A stretch of DNA of 64,000 nt from Streptomyces olivoverticillatus (GTDB lineage: Bacteria > Actinomycetota > Actinomycetes > Streptomycetales > Streptomycetaceae), in assembly GCF_014203555.1 (NCBI RefSeq), contig NZ_JACHJH010000001.1:45877-109876 (forward strand). Reading direction: 5' to 3'. The notes under the pieces are model-generated. The model was not told where the DNA came from, ran no database searches, and saw only the letters and a list, made by a program, of their open reading frames with translations. The stretch's first letter is position 1, and the number at the start of each line of letters is the position of its first letter. Shown here piece by piece: positions 18,952 through 26,715 of this stretch. The position numbers and the translations under genes are program-made.

Positions 18952-20478
18952 TCAGACCGCTTGGACGGCCTCCGCGGATTCCGGCAGGTGGATGGCGAGT
19001 TGGTCGGTCAGGTCTATGACTTCGGCGACATCGCCGAAGTCGCGCACGGCGGTGTCGACGGTCTTGCGGAGCCGGTTGTTGACCCGCTCCGAACGCACCT
19101 GCTTTGCGATCTTGAGCGCCCGTCCGGCGAGCACCGTGGACTCCTCGGGCTCACGCTCCATCAGGTGCACGGTGGCCATGCCGATGAGGTTGAGCGCATA
19201 CGAACGCTGGTGTTCGTTGTCCTGCGAGAAGAGCTCGACGGCGCGCTCCATCTTGGGCCGCGCCAGTGAGGCGTAGGCGGGGCTGCGCCCGGCGATGTAG
19301 GCGAGGTCGCGGTAGGAGTGGGCGTTCTCCGCGTTGAGCTCGGCCTCGGAGAAGAAGCGGATCCAGTCGGGGTCGCCCTCGCCGGGGAGGCAGTCGGCGA
19401 AGCAGTCCTCGGCCATGGTGACAGCGCGCTTGCACTTGGCGGGCTGGCCCATGTTCGCGTACGCCCGGGCCTCCATCGCATACAACATCGCCTGGGTCCG
19501 CGAGGTGGCCGTCTCCCGCGAGCCGTACTGGCCGAGGTGGATGAGCTCCAGTGCGTCGTCCGGCCGCCCCAGGTGGATCATCTGGCGGCTCATGCTGGAG
19601 AGGACGTACGACCCGAGGGGGCGGTCTCCGGCTTCCTTGGCGGCGTGCAGGGCCAGCACGAAGTACTTCTGCGCGGTGGGGTGGAGGCCCACGTCGTAGC
19701 TCATCCAGCCCGCGAGCTCGGCCAGCTCGGCGGCCACCCGGAACAGGCGCTTGGCGGTGGCGTCGGGGTGGGGCTCCTGGAGCAGGTCGGTGACCTCATG
19801 GAGCTGGCCCACGACGGCCTTGCGGCGCAGCCCGCCGCCACACTGGGCGTCCCACTGGCGGAACATCACCGTCGTGGACTCCAGCAGCTCCAGCTCGGGC
19901 TTGGACAGCCGCGGGCGGCGGGCGCGGTCCCGCTCGGCCGTCGGCTCGCCGTCCCGGCCGGTGGGGCCGGGCACCAGCCAGCGCTGCATGGGCTCGATCA
20001 GGGCCGGGCCGGCAGCGAGCGCGAGCGAGGTGCCGAGGAAGCCCCGGCGGGCCAGCATCAGATCGCTGCGGGAGAACTCGCCGAGCAGCTCGACGGTCTG
20101 GGGCGCCGCCCAGGGCAGGTCGACGCCGGAGACGGAGGGCGACTGGTGGGCGACGCGCAGGCCGATGTCCTCCACGCCGACCACACAGCCGAACCGCTCG
20201 GAGAAGAGCTCGGAGAGGATCTTGGGAATGGGCTCGCGCGGCTGCTCGCCGTCCAGCCAGCGGCGGACGCGCGAGGTGTCCGTGCTGATGTGGTGGGCGC
20301 CCAACTGGCGGGCCCGGCGGTTCACTTGCCGGGCGAGCTCGCCCTTGGACCAGCCGCTGCGCAGGAACCACGAGCCCAGCTGCTCGTTGGGGCGCTTCTC
20401 CGACTTGTCGGCCTTCTCAGCCTTGCCGGCCCTGTCAGACCCTTCGGCACCACCGGCACCGCTGACGTTGCCGCCCAC
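18952..20478 (-). CDS. nsdA: NsdA-type regulator, TPR-like with N-terminal HTH
   Basis: This protein of about 508 aa matches NsdA (SCO5582), a negative regulator of aerial growth and antibiotic production in S. coelicolor. An XRE-type helix-turn-helix lies near residues 35-95 (SGWSKGELARQVNRRARQLG, then RVRRWLDGEQPREPIPKIL). A long alpha-helical TPR-like region follows, including repeats such as LGSYVLSSMSRQMIHLGRPD and ALELIHLGQYGSRETATSRT. Residues 20-33 are Lys/Asp/Glu-rich low complexity. The GTG at 20478 (VGGNVSGAGG) matches the usual N-terminus; the frame continues upstream without support. It lies alone between amtB and a divergent Prim-Pol gene. Confidence 0.92.
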   Translation of the reverse strand: MGGNVSGAGGAEGSDRAGKAEKADKSEKRPNEQLGSWFLRSGWSKGELARQVNRRARQLGAHHISTDTSRVRRWLDGEQPREPIPKILSELFSERFGCVVGVEDIGLRVAHQSPSVSGVDLPWAAPQTVELLGEFSRSDLMLARRGFLGTSLALAAGPALIEPMQRWLVPGPTGRDGEPTAERDRARRPRLSKPELELLESTTVMFRQWDAQCGGGLRRKAVVGQLHEVTDLLQEPHPDATAKRLFRVAAELAELAGWMSYDVGLHPTAQKYFVLALHAAKEAGDRPLGSYVLSSMSRQMIHLGRPDDALELIHLGQYGSRETATSRTQAMLYAMEARAYANMGQPAKCKRAVTMAEDCFADCLPGEGDPDWIRFFSEAELNAENAHSYRDLAYIAGRSPAYASLARPKMERAVELFSQDNEHQRSYALNLIGMATVHLMEREPEESTVLAGRALKIAKQVRSERVNNRLRKTVDTAVRDFGDVAEVIDLTDQLAIHLPESAEAVQAV

Positions 20479-20899
20479 TGGAACGCCCCCATCCCGAACT
20501 CTGCTCGGCGCGACGCCACTCGGCGCGCCAGGACTGCGCACGGCGCCCGAGCGCGCCGGCGGCAAACACAAACCGCCCGCGACGCACCGCCCATTGCGGC
20601 CGCCCACCCGGCGGGGTTCATGTACCGAAAGTAATCCTACGATCACCGGTCAGGCGAGAGCAGTCCAGCAAACGCCACCATTCGCCACCCCAACGAATGA
20701 ACTCCTCCGGGCCCTGGCGCGATTGACTTGACACGGGGCGAGCGGAGAAGGGATGGACCGATGCGCGCCACGGCGCACACCTCGGGCTGCACCACCCATT
20801 GCACACCGTCGCGCCGCCTCGGGGACCGGGTCCGCGACCGTACGTGTCCGAGACACTCCGACACGTAACCATCTGCGAGGACGACCCGTTGGAGGGGGC
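20479..20899. promoter_or_regulatory. Divergent promoter region nsdA / Prim-Pol gene
   Basis: This 421-bp region has no convincing gene. On the minus strand a TAGGAT -10-like hexamer (20634-20639) could serve nsdA, giving a leader of about 150 nt. On the plus strand TTGACA at 20728-20733 is a perfect -35 hexamer, but no good -10 follows at 16-18 bp. The start of the Prim-Pol gene has a strong GGAGGG at 20891. Confidence 0.4.
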
Positions 20900-21568
20900 A
20901 TGGGCTTCACAATCGGCGGCATCCGGGACCTGCGCTCGAGCTCTCGGCGCCGAGGCCGCGCGTCCGAGTGCGTGACCACGGTCGCCGAGTACACCGGCCT
21001 GTGGGGGTGGGAGGTGGTGCCCGGCGCCCGCGCCTCGCGCGGCGGCCGCCCGGCCTGCTCGTGCGGCGGCGCCGACTGCCCGGCCCCGGGCGCCCACCCG
21101 CTCTCCTTCGCCCCGACCGTCCCGGCCGGCTCCACGCTCGACGAGGCGGCGGCCGCCTGGGCCGAGGTGCCGGGCGCGGCCGTGCTGCTGCCGGTGGGCC
21201 GCTCGTTCGACGTGCTGGAGGTCGCCGAGGCGGCCGGCCGGCACGCACTGGCGCGGCTGGAGCGGATGGGGGTGCCGCTGGGCCCGGTGGCCCTGACCCC
21301 GCACGGGCGCGCGCTGTTCTTCGTCGCCCCCGGCGCCGCCGCGGAACTCCCCCAGCTCCTCTACCGCATGGGCTGGGACGACGCCCGGCTCGACCTGCGG
21401 GGCCTGGGCCCCGGCGACCACATCACGGCGCCGCCCTCGGACTTCGCGGGCCTCGGTCCGATGCGCTGGCTGCTGCCGCCCGCCCTGGACACCGCGGGCC
21501 GGCCGCCGGAGGCCCGGCTGCTGCTGGGGACGCTCGCCTACGTCTGCCACCGGTCGGCGGGGTGGTGA
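20900..21568 (+). CDS. Prim-Pol (bifunctional DNA primase/polymerase N-terminal) domain protein, probably non-catalytic
   Basis: This 222-aa protein consists of little more than a Prim-Pol N-terminal domain. The zinc-like cluster ACSCGGADCPAPGAHPLSF (about 47-65) and the following core are recognisable. The metal-binding D-x-D seen in active members is changed to SFDVLEVAEAAG, so catalysis looks lost. The ATG at 20900 has GGAGGG 4-9 nt upstream, a strong ribosome site. Annotated orthologues in this position (SCO5581) are usually called bifunctional DNA primase/polymerase, but nothing beyond the fold supports that activity here. Confidence 0.82.
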   Translation: MGFTIGGIRDLRSSSRRRGRASECVTTVAEYTGLWGWEVVPGARASRGGRPACSCGGADCPAPGAHPLSFAPTVPAGSTLDEAAAAWAEVPGAAVLLPVGRSFDVLEVAEAAGRHALARLERMGVPLGPVALTPHGRALFFVAPGAAAELPQLLYRMGWDDARLDLRGLGPGDHITAPPSDFAGLGPMRWLLPPALDTAGRPPEARLLLGTLAYVCHRSAGW

Positions 21569-21661
21569 GGCGCCGCGGCCAAGGGACGGGGCCGCGGGGC
21601 ATGACGGGCCGGGAAGCGTGACGGGCTTCGGAGCCCGGAGTGCATCCGGCGCCCGATACGG

Positions 21662-21700
21662 AAGGGCCCCCTCACAGCTGCACCTGTGAGGGGGCCCTTT
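21662..21700. terminator. Strong bidirectional terminator before ftsY 3' end
   Basis: Perfect 16-bp inverted repeat (arms 21662-21677 and 21684-21699, loop CTGCAC), beginning AAGGG and ending CCCTTT. It lies between the convergent Prim-Pol gene and ftsY. Confidence 0.9.
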
Positions 21701-21731
21701 CCGCGTCGGGGCGACGTCGGGCGGGTCTGCG

Positions 21732-22973
21732 TCAGTCGCCGATCAGGGCGTCGACGAACGCCTCGGGCTCGAACGGCGCCAGGTCGTCCGCGCCCTCGCC
21801 CAGGCCCACCAGCTTCACGGGCACGCCCAGCTCGCGCTGGACCGCCACGACGATGCCGCCCTTGGCGGTGCCGTCGAGCTTGGTGAGCACGATGCCGGTG
21901 ATGTTGACGACCTCGGCGAAGACGCGGGCCTGGACCAGGCCGTTCTGGCCGGTCGTGGCGTCCAGGACCAGCAGGATCTCGTCGACCGAGCCGTGCTTCT
22001 CCACGACCCTCTTGACCTTGCCGAGCTCGTCCATCAGACCGGTCTTGGTGTGCAGCCGGCCGGCGGTGTCGATGAGGACGACGTCGGCGTTCTCGGCGAT
22101 GCCCTCCTTGACCGCGTCGAAGGCGATCGACGCCGGGTCGCCGCCCTCGGGACCGCGGACGGTGCGGGCGCCCACGCGCTCGCCCCAGGTCTGAAGCTGG
22201 TCGGCGGCCGCCGCGCGGAAGGTGTCCGCCGCGCCGAGCACCACGGACTTGCCGTCGGCGACCAGCACGCGGGCCAGCTTGCCGGTGGTGGTGGTCTTGC
22301 CGGTGCCGTTGACGCCGACGACCATCACGACGCCGGGCTTCTCCTCGCCGTTCACGCCGACACCGGGCTCGGTGTGGACGCTGCGGTCGGCCTCGGTGCC
22401 GACCAGGGCGAGCAGCTCCTCGCGGAGCAGGAGGCGCAGTTCCTCGGGGGTGCGGGTGCCCAGCACCTTCACGCGCTCGCGCAGCCGCTCCACCAGCTCC
22501 TGGGTGGGGGCGACGCCGACGTCGGCGGTGAGCAGGGTGTCCTCGATCTCCTCCCAGGTGTCCTCGTCGAGGTGTTCCCGGGAGAGCAGGGTCAGCAGAC
22601 CCTTGCCGAGGGAGTTCTGCGAGCGGGAGAGCCGGGCGCGCAGCCGGACCAGACGGCCGGCGGTCGGCTCGGGGACCTCGATCTCCGGCTCGGCGGGGGC
22701 GGCGGGGGCCGCCTCCTCCGGCTCGACGACCGGTGCGGTCTCCTCCGGGGCCGGGGCCTCGGGGAGCTCCACCTCTTCCACGGTGCGGCGCGGCTCCGGG
22801 CGCGCGGTTTCGGCCTCCTCGCCGACCTGGGGCTCGGCGGGCGGCGCGGTGACGGACGGGCTGCTCGGCGGCGCCGGGGGCAGCTGCTTCTTCTTGCGGC
22901 TGCTGACCACGAGCCCGCCGATCGCGCCGAGCGCGACCACAGCGATGACTACGGCAAGGATGACGATTTCCAT
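21732..22973 (-). CDS. ftsY: Signal recognition particle receptor FtsY
   Basis: FtsY, 413 aa, is the GTPase receptor that docks SRP-ribosome complexes at the membrane. Unlike E. coli FtsY it starts with a real membrane helix (MEIVILAVVIAVVALGAIGG) followed by basic RKKK, then a Pro/Glu-rich acidic linker (residues 35-110). The NG domain starts near ARLSRSQNSLGKGLLTLLS. G motifs are GVNGTGKTTTTGKLA, DTAGRLHTKTGLMDEL and TKLDGTAKGG. The ATG at 22973 opens the membrane helix and is preferred to one at 22994. Confidence 0.97.
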   Translation of the reverse strand: MEIVILAVVIAVVALGAIGGLVVSSRKKKQLPPAPPSSPSVTAPPAEPQVGEEAETARPEPRRTVEEVELPEAPAPEETAPVVEPEEAAPAAPAEPEIEVPEPTAGRLVRLRARLSRSQNSLGKGLLTLLSREHLDEDTWEEIEDTLLTADVGVAPTQELVERLRERVKVLGTRTPEELRLLLREELLALVGTEADRSVHTEPGVGVNGEEKPGVVMVVGVNGTGKTTTTGKLARVLVADGKSVVLGAADTFRAAAADQLQTWGERVGARTVRGPEGGDPASIAFDAVKEGIAENADVVLIDTAGRLHTKTGLMDELGKVKRVVEKHGSVDEILLVLDATTGQNGLVQARVFAEVVNITGIVLTKLDGTAKGGIVVAVQRELGVPVKLVGLGEGADDLAPFEPEAFVDALIGD

Positions 22974-23169
22974 AACGCACCCAGTATCGGACACCCGGCG
23001 GGGCTGGGCGGAGCCTCGGCAATTTGTACGTTGCCACGAGGACCAATGGAACTAACCGCCCAAAGCTAGAGCAAAGTACGATGGCGCAGGGCTCTGCGAC
23101 GCGCGTAGAGTCCCACCGTCCCTTTCTGCCCAGGCCCCGCCCTGCTTCACTCTGCACGGAGCCCCCGTC

Positions 23170-24693
23170 ATGGCCCCACACATGGACGACGCTGCCAACG
23201 GCGCCACCGCGTCCAGCCCTTCCGGCGCCGCCGATTCCGAAGGCGCGATAGAAACCCGCGGCATCGAGCCCGTACCCGATCACGAGCGGCACGGCCGGGT
23301 CCGGGAGCTCTTCCCGACCTGGGTCGCCGCCAACATCAGCGTGCTGTTGCTCACCATGGGCGCCGCGCTGGTGGTCTTCAACCACCTGAACTTCTGGCAG
23401 GCGCTGGTCGTCGCGGCCTGTGCGGCGGTCGTCTCCTTCGGCCTGGTCGGCATCCTGTCGGTGTCCGGCAAGTGGGGCGGGGCGCCGGGCGCGATGCTCT
23501 CCCGGGCGACGTTCGGCGTGCGCGGAAACCTCTTCCCCGGTGCGATCCTCTGGGTCGCGCGGTTCGGCTGGGAGACGATCAACGCGGTCACCGGCGCGTA
23601 TGCGGTGCTGACCGTGCTGGACCTGCTCTTCGGCGTGAAGAGCAACACCGTGCTGATCGTGATCACGCTGTTCGTCTTCGTGGCCTGTACGTTCCTGGTG
23701 AGCGGCATGGGGCGCAAGGCGCTCAACGTCTGCAACAAGTGGTCGACGTACCTCTTCGGCGTCTTCAGCGTGCTGGTGCTCGGCTATCTGATCGCCCACA
23801 TCAAGTGGAGCGAGGTCTTCTCCCGGCCGGCCGGGTCCACCGCGATGCTGATCGCCGGCATCGGCACGATTGCCGCCGGCGGCATCAGCTGGGTGCCGAC
23901 GGGTCCCGACTTCGCGCGCTACCTGCCGCACTCCGCGTCCGGGAAGAAGATCGTCGGCGCGACGGTGTCCGGTGCCGGTGTGGTCATGGTGCCGATGGTG
24001 CTCATGGGTGCCGTGATGGCGGTGGCCGCGCCTGGCCTGGCCGATGCACCGGACCCCGTGTCGTTCCTCGGCGACATCCTGCCGACGTGGCTGGCCGTTC
24101 CGTACCTGGTGACCGCGATCGTGGGCATGCTGCTGATCAACAGCCTGTCGATGTACTCGGCCGGCTTCACCGCCCAGACGATGGGCGTCAAGCTGCCCCG
24201 GGCGATGGCCGTCAGCATCAACGCGGTGATCTCGCTGGTGGGCGGCCTGATGCTGATGCTCGTCGCGAAGAGCTTCCTCAGCTCCTTCATCACGTTCCTG
24301 ATCCTGCTGGCCGTGTCGTTCTCCGCGTGGATCGGTGTCTACGCGGTGGACATGGCGCGGCGGCGGGTGCGGGCCGTTCGGTACGACGCCGCGGCGCTGA
24401 TGGACACGGGGCGGACGAGCCGCTACTGGTACGTGGGCGGGTTCTGCTGGCAGGCGATGACGGCTTGGGTCGTGGCGCTGGTGGCGGGCGTGTGCTTCAC
24501 GAAGTGCGACTGGTTCTCGGGGCCGTTCTCGGGGACGTTCGTCGGCAAGTACGGGCTGGGCTGGGCGGCGACGATCGTCATCTCGGCGGTGCTGATGGCA
24601 GTGCTGCCGACGCCTCGGGAGACGGGTGCCGTGGTTGCGGAGACCGCTGAGGCAGAGGCTGAGGCCGCTGAGGCGGAGCCGGTTCCGGCGTAA
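23170..24693 (+). CDS. NCS1-family nucleobase/cation permease
   Basis: This is a 507-aa integral membrane transporter with about 12 helices of the NCS1 (purine/cytosine permease) family. The N-terminus RVRELFPTWVAANISVLLLT and the region GISWVPTGPDFARYLP are typical of cytosine/purine permeases. It exchanges a nucleobase or related compound, probably with H+ or Na+; the substrate is not deducible. An acidic Ala/Glu tail closes it. It is divergent from ftsY with 196 bp between, and ends at a strong terminator. Confidence 0.9.
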   Translation: MAPHMDDAANGATASSPSGAADSEGAIETRGIEPVPDHERHGRVRELFPTWVAANISVLLLTMGAALVVFNHLNFWQALVVAACAAVVSFGLVGILSVSGKWGGAPGAMLSRATFGVRGNLFPGAILWVARFGWETINAVTGAYAVLTVLDLLFGVKSNTVLIVITLFVFVACTFLVSGMGRKALNVCNKWSTYLFGVFSVLVLGYLIAHIKWSEVFSRPAGSTAMLIAGIGTIAAGGISWVPTGPDFARYLPHSASGKKIVGATVSGAGVVMVPMVLMGAVMAVAAPGLADAPDPVSFLGDILPTWLAVPYLVTAIVGMLLINSLSMYSAGFTAQTMGVKLPRAMAVSINAVISLVGGLMLMLVAKSFLSSFITFLILLAVSFSAWIGVYAVDMARRRVRAVRYDAAALMDTGRTSRYWYVGGFCWQAMTAWVVALVAGVCFTKCDWFSGPFSGTFVGKYGLGWAATIVISAVLMAVLPTPRETGAVVAETAEAEAEAAEAEPVPA

Positions 24694-24712
24694 CCAACCG
24701 TCGGCTTGGATC

Positions 24713-24739
24713 GAGGGCCCCCTGTTGGGGGCCCTCTTT
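24713..24739 (+). terminator. Rho-independent terminator of the NCS1 permease gene
   Basis: Perfect 10-bp stem (24713-24722 with 24727-24736, loop TGTT), followed by TTTCGTTT on the plus strand. Confidence 0.9.
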
Positions 24740-24790
24740 CGTTTGTCGGGGGGCGGGGCCGGGGTGGGGTGGGGCCTTCTGGGGGCCGGA

Positions 24791-24846
24791 TTATTTACGG
24801 CGGGTGCGCCCAATCCCGAAGGCACCGCCCACGCCGCCGCAAATAA
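24791..24846. repeat. AT-containing inverted repeat (TTATTT / AAATAA)
   Basis: TTATTTACGGCG at 24791-24802 pairs with CGCCGCAAATAA at 24835-24846 with one mismatch and a 32-nt gap. The TTATTT/AAATAA ends stand out in this GC-rich setting. It lies next to the 24889-24933 dyad, and together they look like remnants of a small repeat family. Confidence 0.5.
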
Positions 24847-24888
24847 CCCCCACGCCCCCTGCCAGGCCCCACCCCGTCCCCTCCACCT

Positions 24889-24933
24889 GGTTGTGGGCAA
24901 TCGTTCCGCTGGGCGGAACGGGTGGGCACAACC
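24889..24933. repeat. Compound dyad, probable dispersed Streptomyces repeat
   Basis: Nested inverted repeat: outer arms GGTTGTG (24889-24895) and CACAACC (24927-24933), inner arms CGTTCCG (24902-24908) and CGGAACG (24914-24920) around a CTGGG loop. The connecting bases are asymmetric (GGCAAT versus GGTGGG). I believe similar elements occur in other Streptomyces intergenic regions, but this is memory, not a search. It appears once in this window. Confidence 0.55.
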
Positions 24934-25022
24934 GGACCACCGGGCCGCACCCGCCCCGCCCTCTACGCGCCGCAGACGCGTGTCCGCCCACCGGCGGTCA
25001 GCCGGCAACAGGCCCGCACAAA

Positions 25023-25060
25023 AAGGCCGCTGCCCCGGCTCGGAGTGAGCCGGGGCAGCG
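25023..25060 (-). terminator. glcP Rho-independent terminator
   Basis: Perfect 14-bp stem (25028-25041 with 25047-25060, 5-nt loop) followed on the minus strand by GGCCTTTTTG. It lies 27 nt after the glcP stop. Confidence 0.9.
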
Positions 25061-25086
25061 ACCTGGAGAAGGGCGGCGGGGGGGGG

Positions 25087-26505
25087 TTAGCCCATCTCCT
25101 CCAACGCCTTGCCCTTCGTCTCCTTCACGAACTTCATCACGAAGGGAATCGAGAGCACGGCGAAGACCGCGTAGATCACATACGTACCGGACAGGTTCCA
25201 GTCCGACAGGCTCGGGAAGCTCGCCGTGATGACCCAGTTGGCCACCCACTGCGCGGCCGCGGCCACGCCGAGCGCCGCGGCGCGGATGCGGTTGGGGAAA
25301 ATCTCGCCGAGGAAGACCCACACCACGACGCCCCAGGACAGGGCGAAGAAGAGGACGAACGCGTGGGCCGCGATCAGCGCCACCGTGCCCTGGCCGGTGG
25401 GCAGCGAGCCGTCGGAGGCCTTGGAGGCGAAGGCCCAGGCCTCGAGGGCGAGGGAGACGGCCATACCGGCGGAGCCGACGAGCGCGAGCGGCTTGCGGCC
25501 GACCCGGTCCACGAAGATCATCGCGATCACGGTGCCGACGATGTTGATGATCGAGGTGGTGAAGGAGTAGAGGAAGGAGTCGCTCGGGTCGATGCCCACG
25601 GACTGCCACAGGGTCGCCGAGTAGTAGAAGGCGACGTTGATGCCGACGAGCTGCTGGAAGACCGAGAGGCCGATGCCGACCCAGACGATGGGGAGCAGGC
25701 CGGCCTTGCCGCCGATCAGGTCCTTGAACGTGGACTTCTGCTCGCTGTGCATCGCGTGCTCGATCTCGCGGACGCGGGCGTCGAGGTCGATGCCCTTGCC
25801 CTCGACGTCGGCGAGGACGGCCTTGGCCTTGTCCAGCTTGTTCACCGAGATCAGGAAGCGCGGCGACTCGGGGATGACGAAGGAGAGCAGACCGTAGAGG
25901 ACGGCCGGGACGACCATGACGCCCAGCATGAGCTGCCAGGCCTCGATGCCCATGACCTTGCCGCGCTGCTCGCCGTTGGCGAGGTTGAGGATGCCCCAGT
26001 TGACCAGCTGCGAGATGGCGATGCCGACGACGATCGCGGCCTGCTGGAAGGAGCCGAGGCGGCCGCGGTAGGCCGGCGGGGAGACCTCGGCGATGTAGGC
26101 CGGGCCGATGACCGAGGCCATGCCGATGGCGATGCCGCCCAGGACGCGCCAGAAGGCGAGGTCCCACAGGGCGAAGGGCAGAGCGGAACCGACGGCGCTG
26201 ATGGTGAAGAGCGTCGCGGAGATCTGCATCACGCGGATGCGGCCGATCCGGTCCGCCATGCGGCCCGCGGTGGCGGCGCCGATGGCACAGCCGATCAGGG
26301 CGATGGCGATGACCTGGGCGAGGGCGGCGGACCCGATGTCGTACTTGCCGCGGATGCCCTCGACGGCGCCGTTGATCACGGAGCTGTCGTACCCGAAGAG
26401 GAAGCCACCCATGGCCGCGGCCGCGGTGATGAAGATGACATGGCCGAGGTGGTCCGGTTGGGCCTTGCGGCCCTCCGTCCCCTCTGCCATCGCAGTGCTG
26501 GTCAA
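25087..26505 (-). CDS. glcP: Glucose permease, MFS sugar porter (GlcP)
   Basis: This major facilitator of the sugar porter family, 472 aa and 12 helices, is highly similar in reading to S. coelicolor GlcP1 (SCO5578), the main glucose/H+ symporter. Family marks are FLFGYDSSVINGAVEGIRGK in helix 1, GRMADRIGR in the first loop, VSPPAYRGRLGS, PESPRFLI at the centre, and FVDRVGRKPLALVG. The TTG at 26505 (LTSTAMAEGTEG) is preferred for its AGGAG ribosome site about 11 nt upstream; an ATG is available 15 nt inside. A good promoter sits about 110 nt upstream and a terminator follows. Confidence 0.95.
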   Translation of the reverse strand: MTSTAMAEGTEGRKAQPDHLGHVIFITAAAAMGGFLFGYDSSVINGAVEGIRGKYDIGSAALAQVIAIALIGCAIGAATAGRMADRIGRIRVMQISATLFTISAVGSALPFALWDLAFWRVLGGIAIGMASVIGPAYIAEVSPPAYRGRLGSFQQAAIVVGIAISQLVNWGILNLANGEQRGKVMGIEAWQLMLGVMVVPAVLYGLLSFVIPESPRFLISVNKLDKAKAVLADVEGKGIDLDARVREIEHAMHSEQKSTFKDLIGGKAGLLPIVWVGIGLSVFQQLVGINVAFYYSATLWQSVGIDPSDSFLYSFTTSIINIVGTVIAMIFVDRVGRKPLALVGSAGMAVSLALEAWAFASKASDGSLPTGQGTVALIAAHAFVLFFALSWGVVVWVFLGEIFPNRIRAAALGVAAAAQWVANWVITASFPSLSDWNLSGTYVIYAVFAVLSIPFVMKFVKETKGKALEEMG

Positions 26506-26613
26506 CGTGTACTCCTGGGGCGCCCGGCGACATTGCCGGGAGTGTGGGGGTGGCCTTTCAGCGGGCCACAAGATCGAAGCGGCCACCACTTGAAGGCGTA
26601 AGCAACGTGGGAG

Positions 26614-26641
26614 ACCCTATGCCTTCAATTTTCTAAGTCAA
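26614..26641 (-). promoter_or_regulatory. glcP promoter (-35 TTGACT, -10 TAGGGT)
   Basis: On the minus strand TTGACT (26641-26636) is followed after 16 nt by TAGGGT (26619-26614), a good match to vegetative HrdB promoters. It is set in an unusually AT-rich stretch (about 26620-26715), which also holds the palindrome TTCAA-TAG-TTGAA near 26682-26694. The leader to the glcP TTG would be about 100 nt. Confidence 0.75.
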
Positions 26642-26715
26642 TAGATTGTGACGAAGAAGTTTCCCCGAGGTTTTGCAGAGGTTGAGTTCAATAGTTGAAG
26701 TCGGCCTCTACAAGA

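Noticed and set aside
21538..25008. 1156-codon open frame on the minus strand across ftsY and the NCS1 permease region
   Set aside because: It spans two real genes on opposite strands plus a terminator, which a true gene would not.
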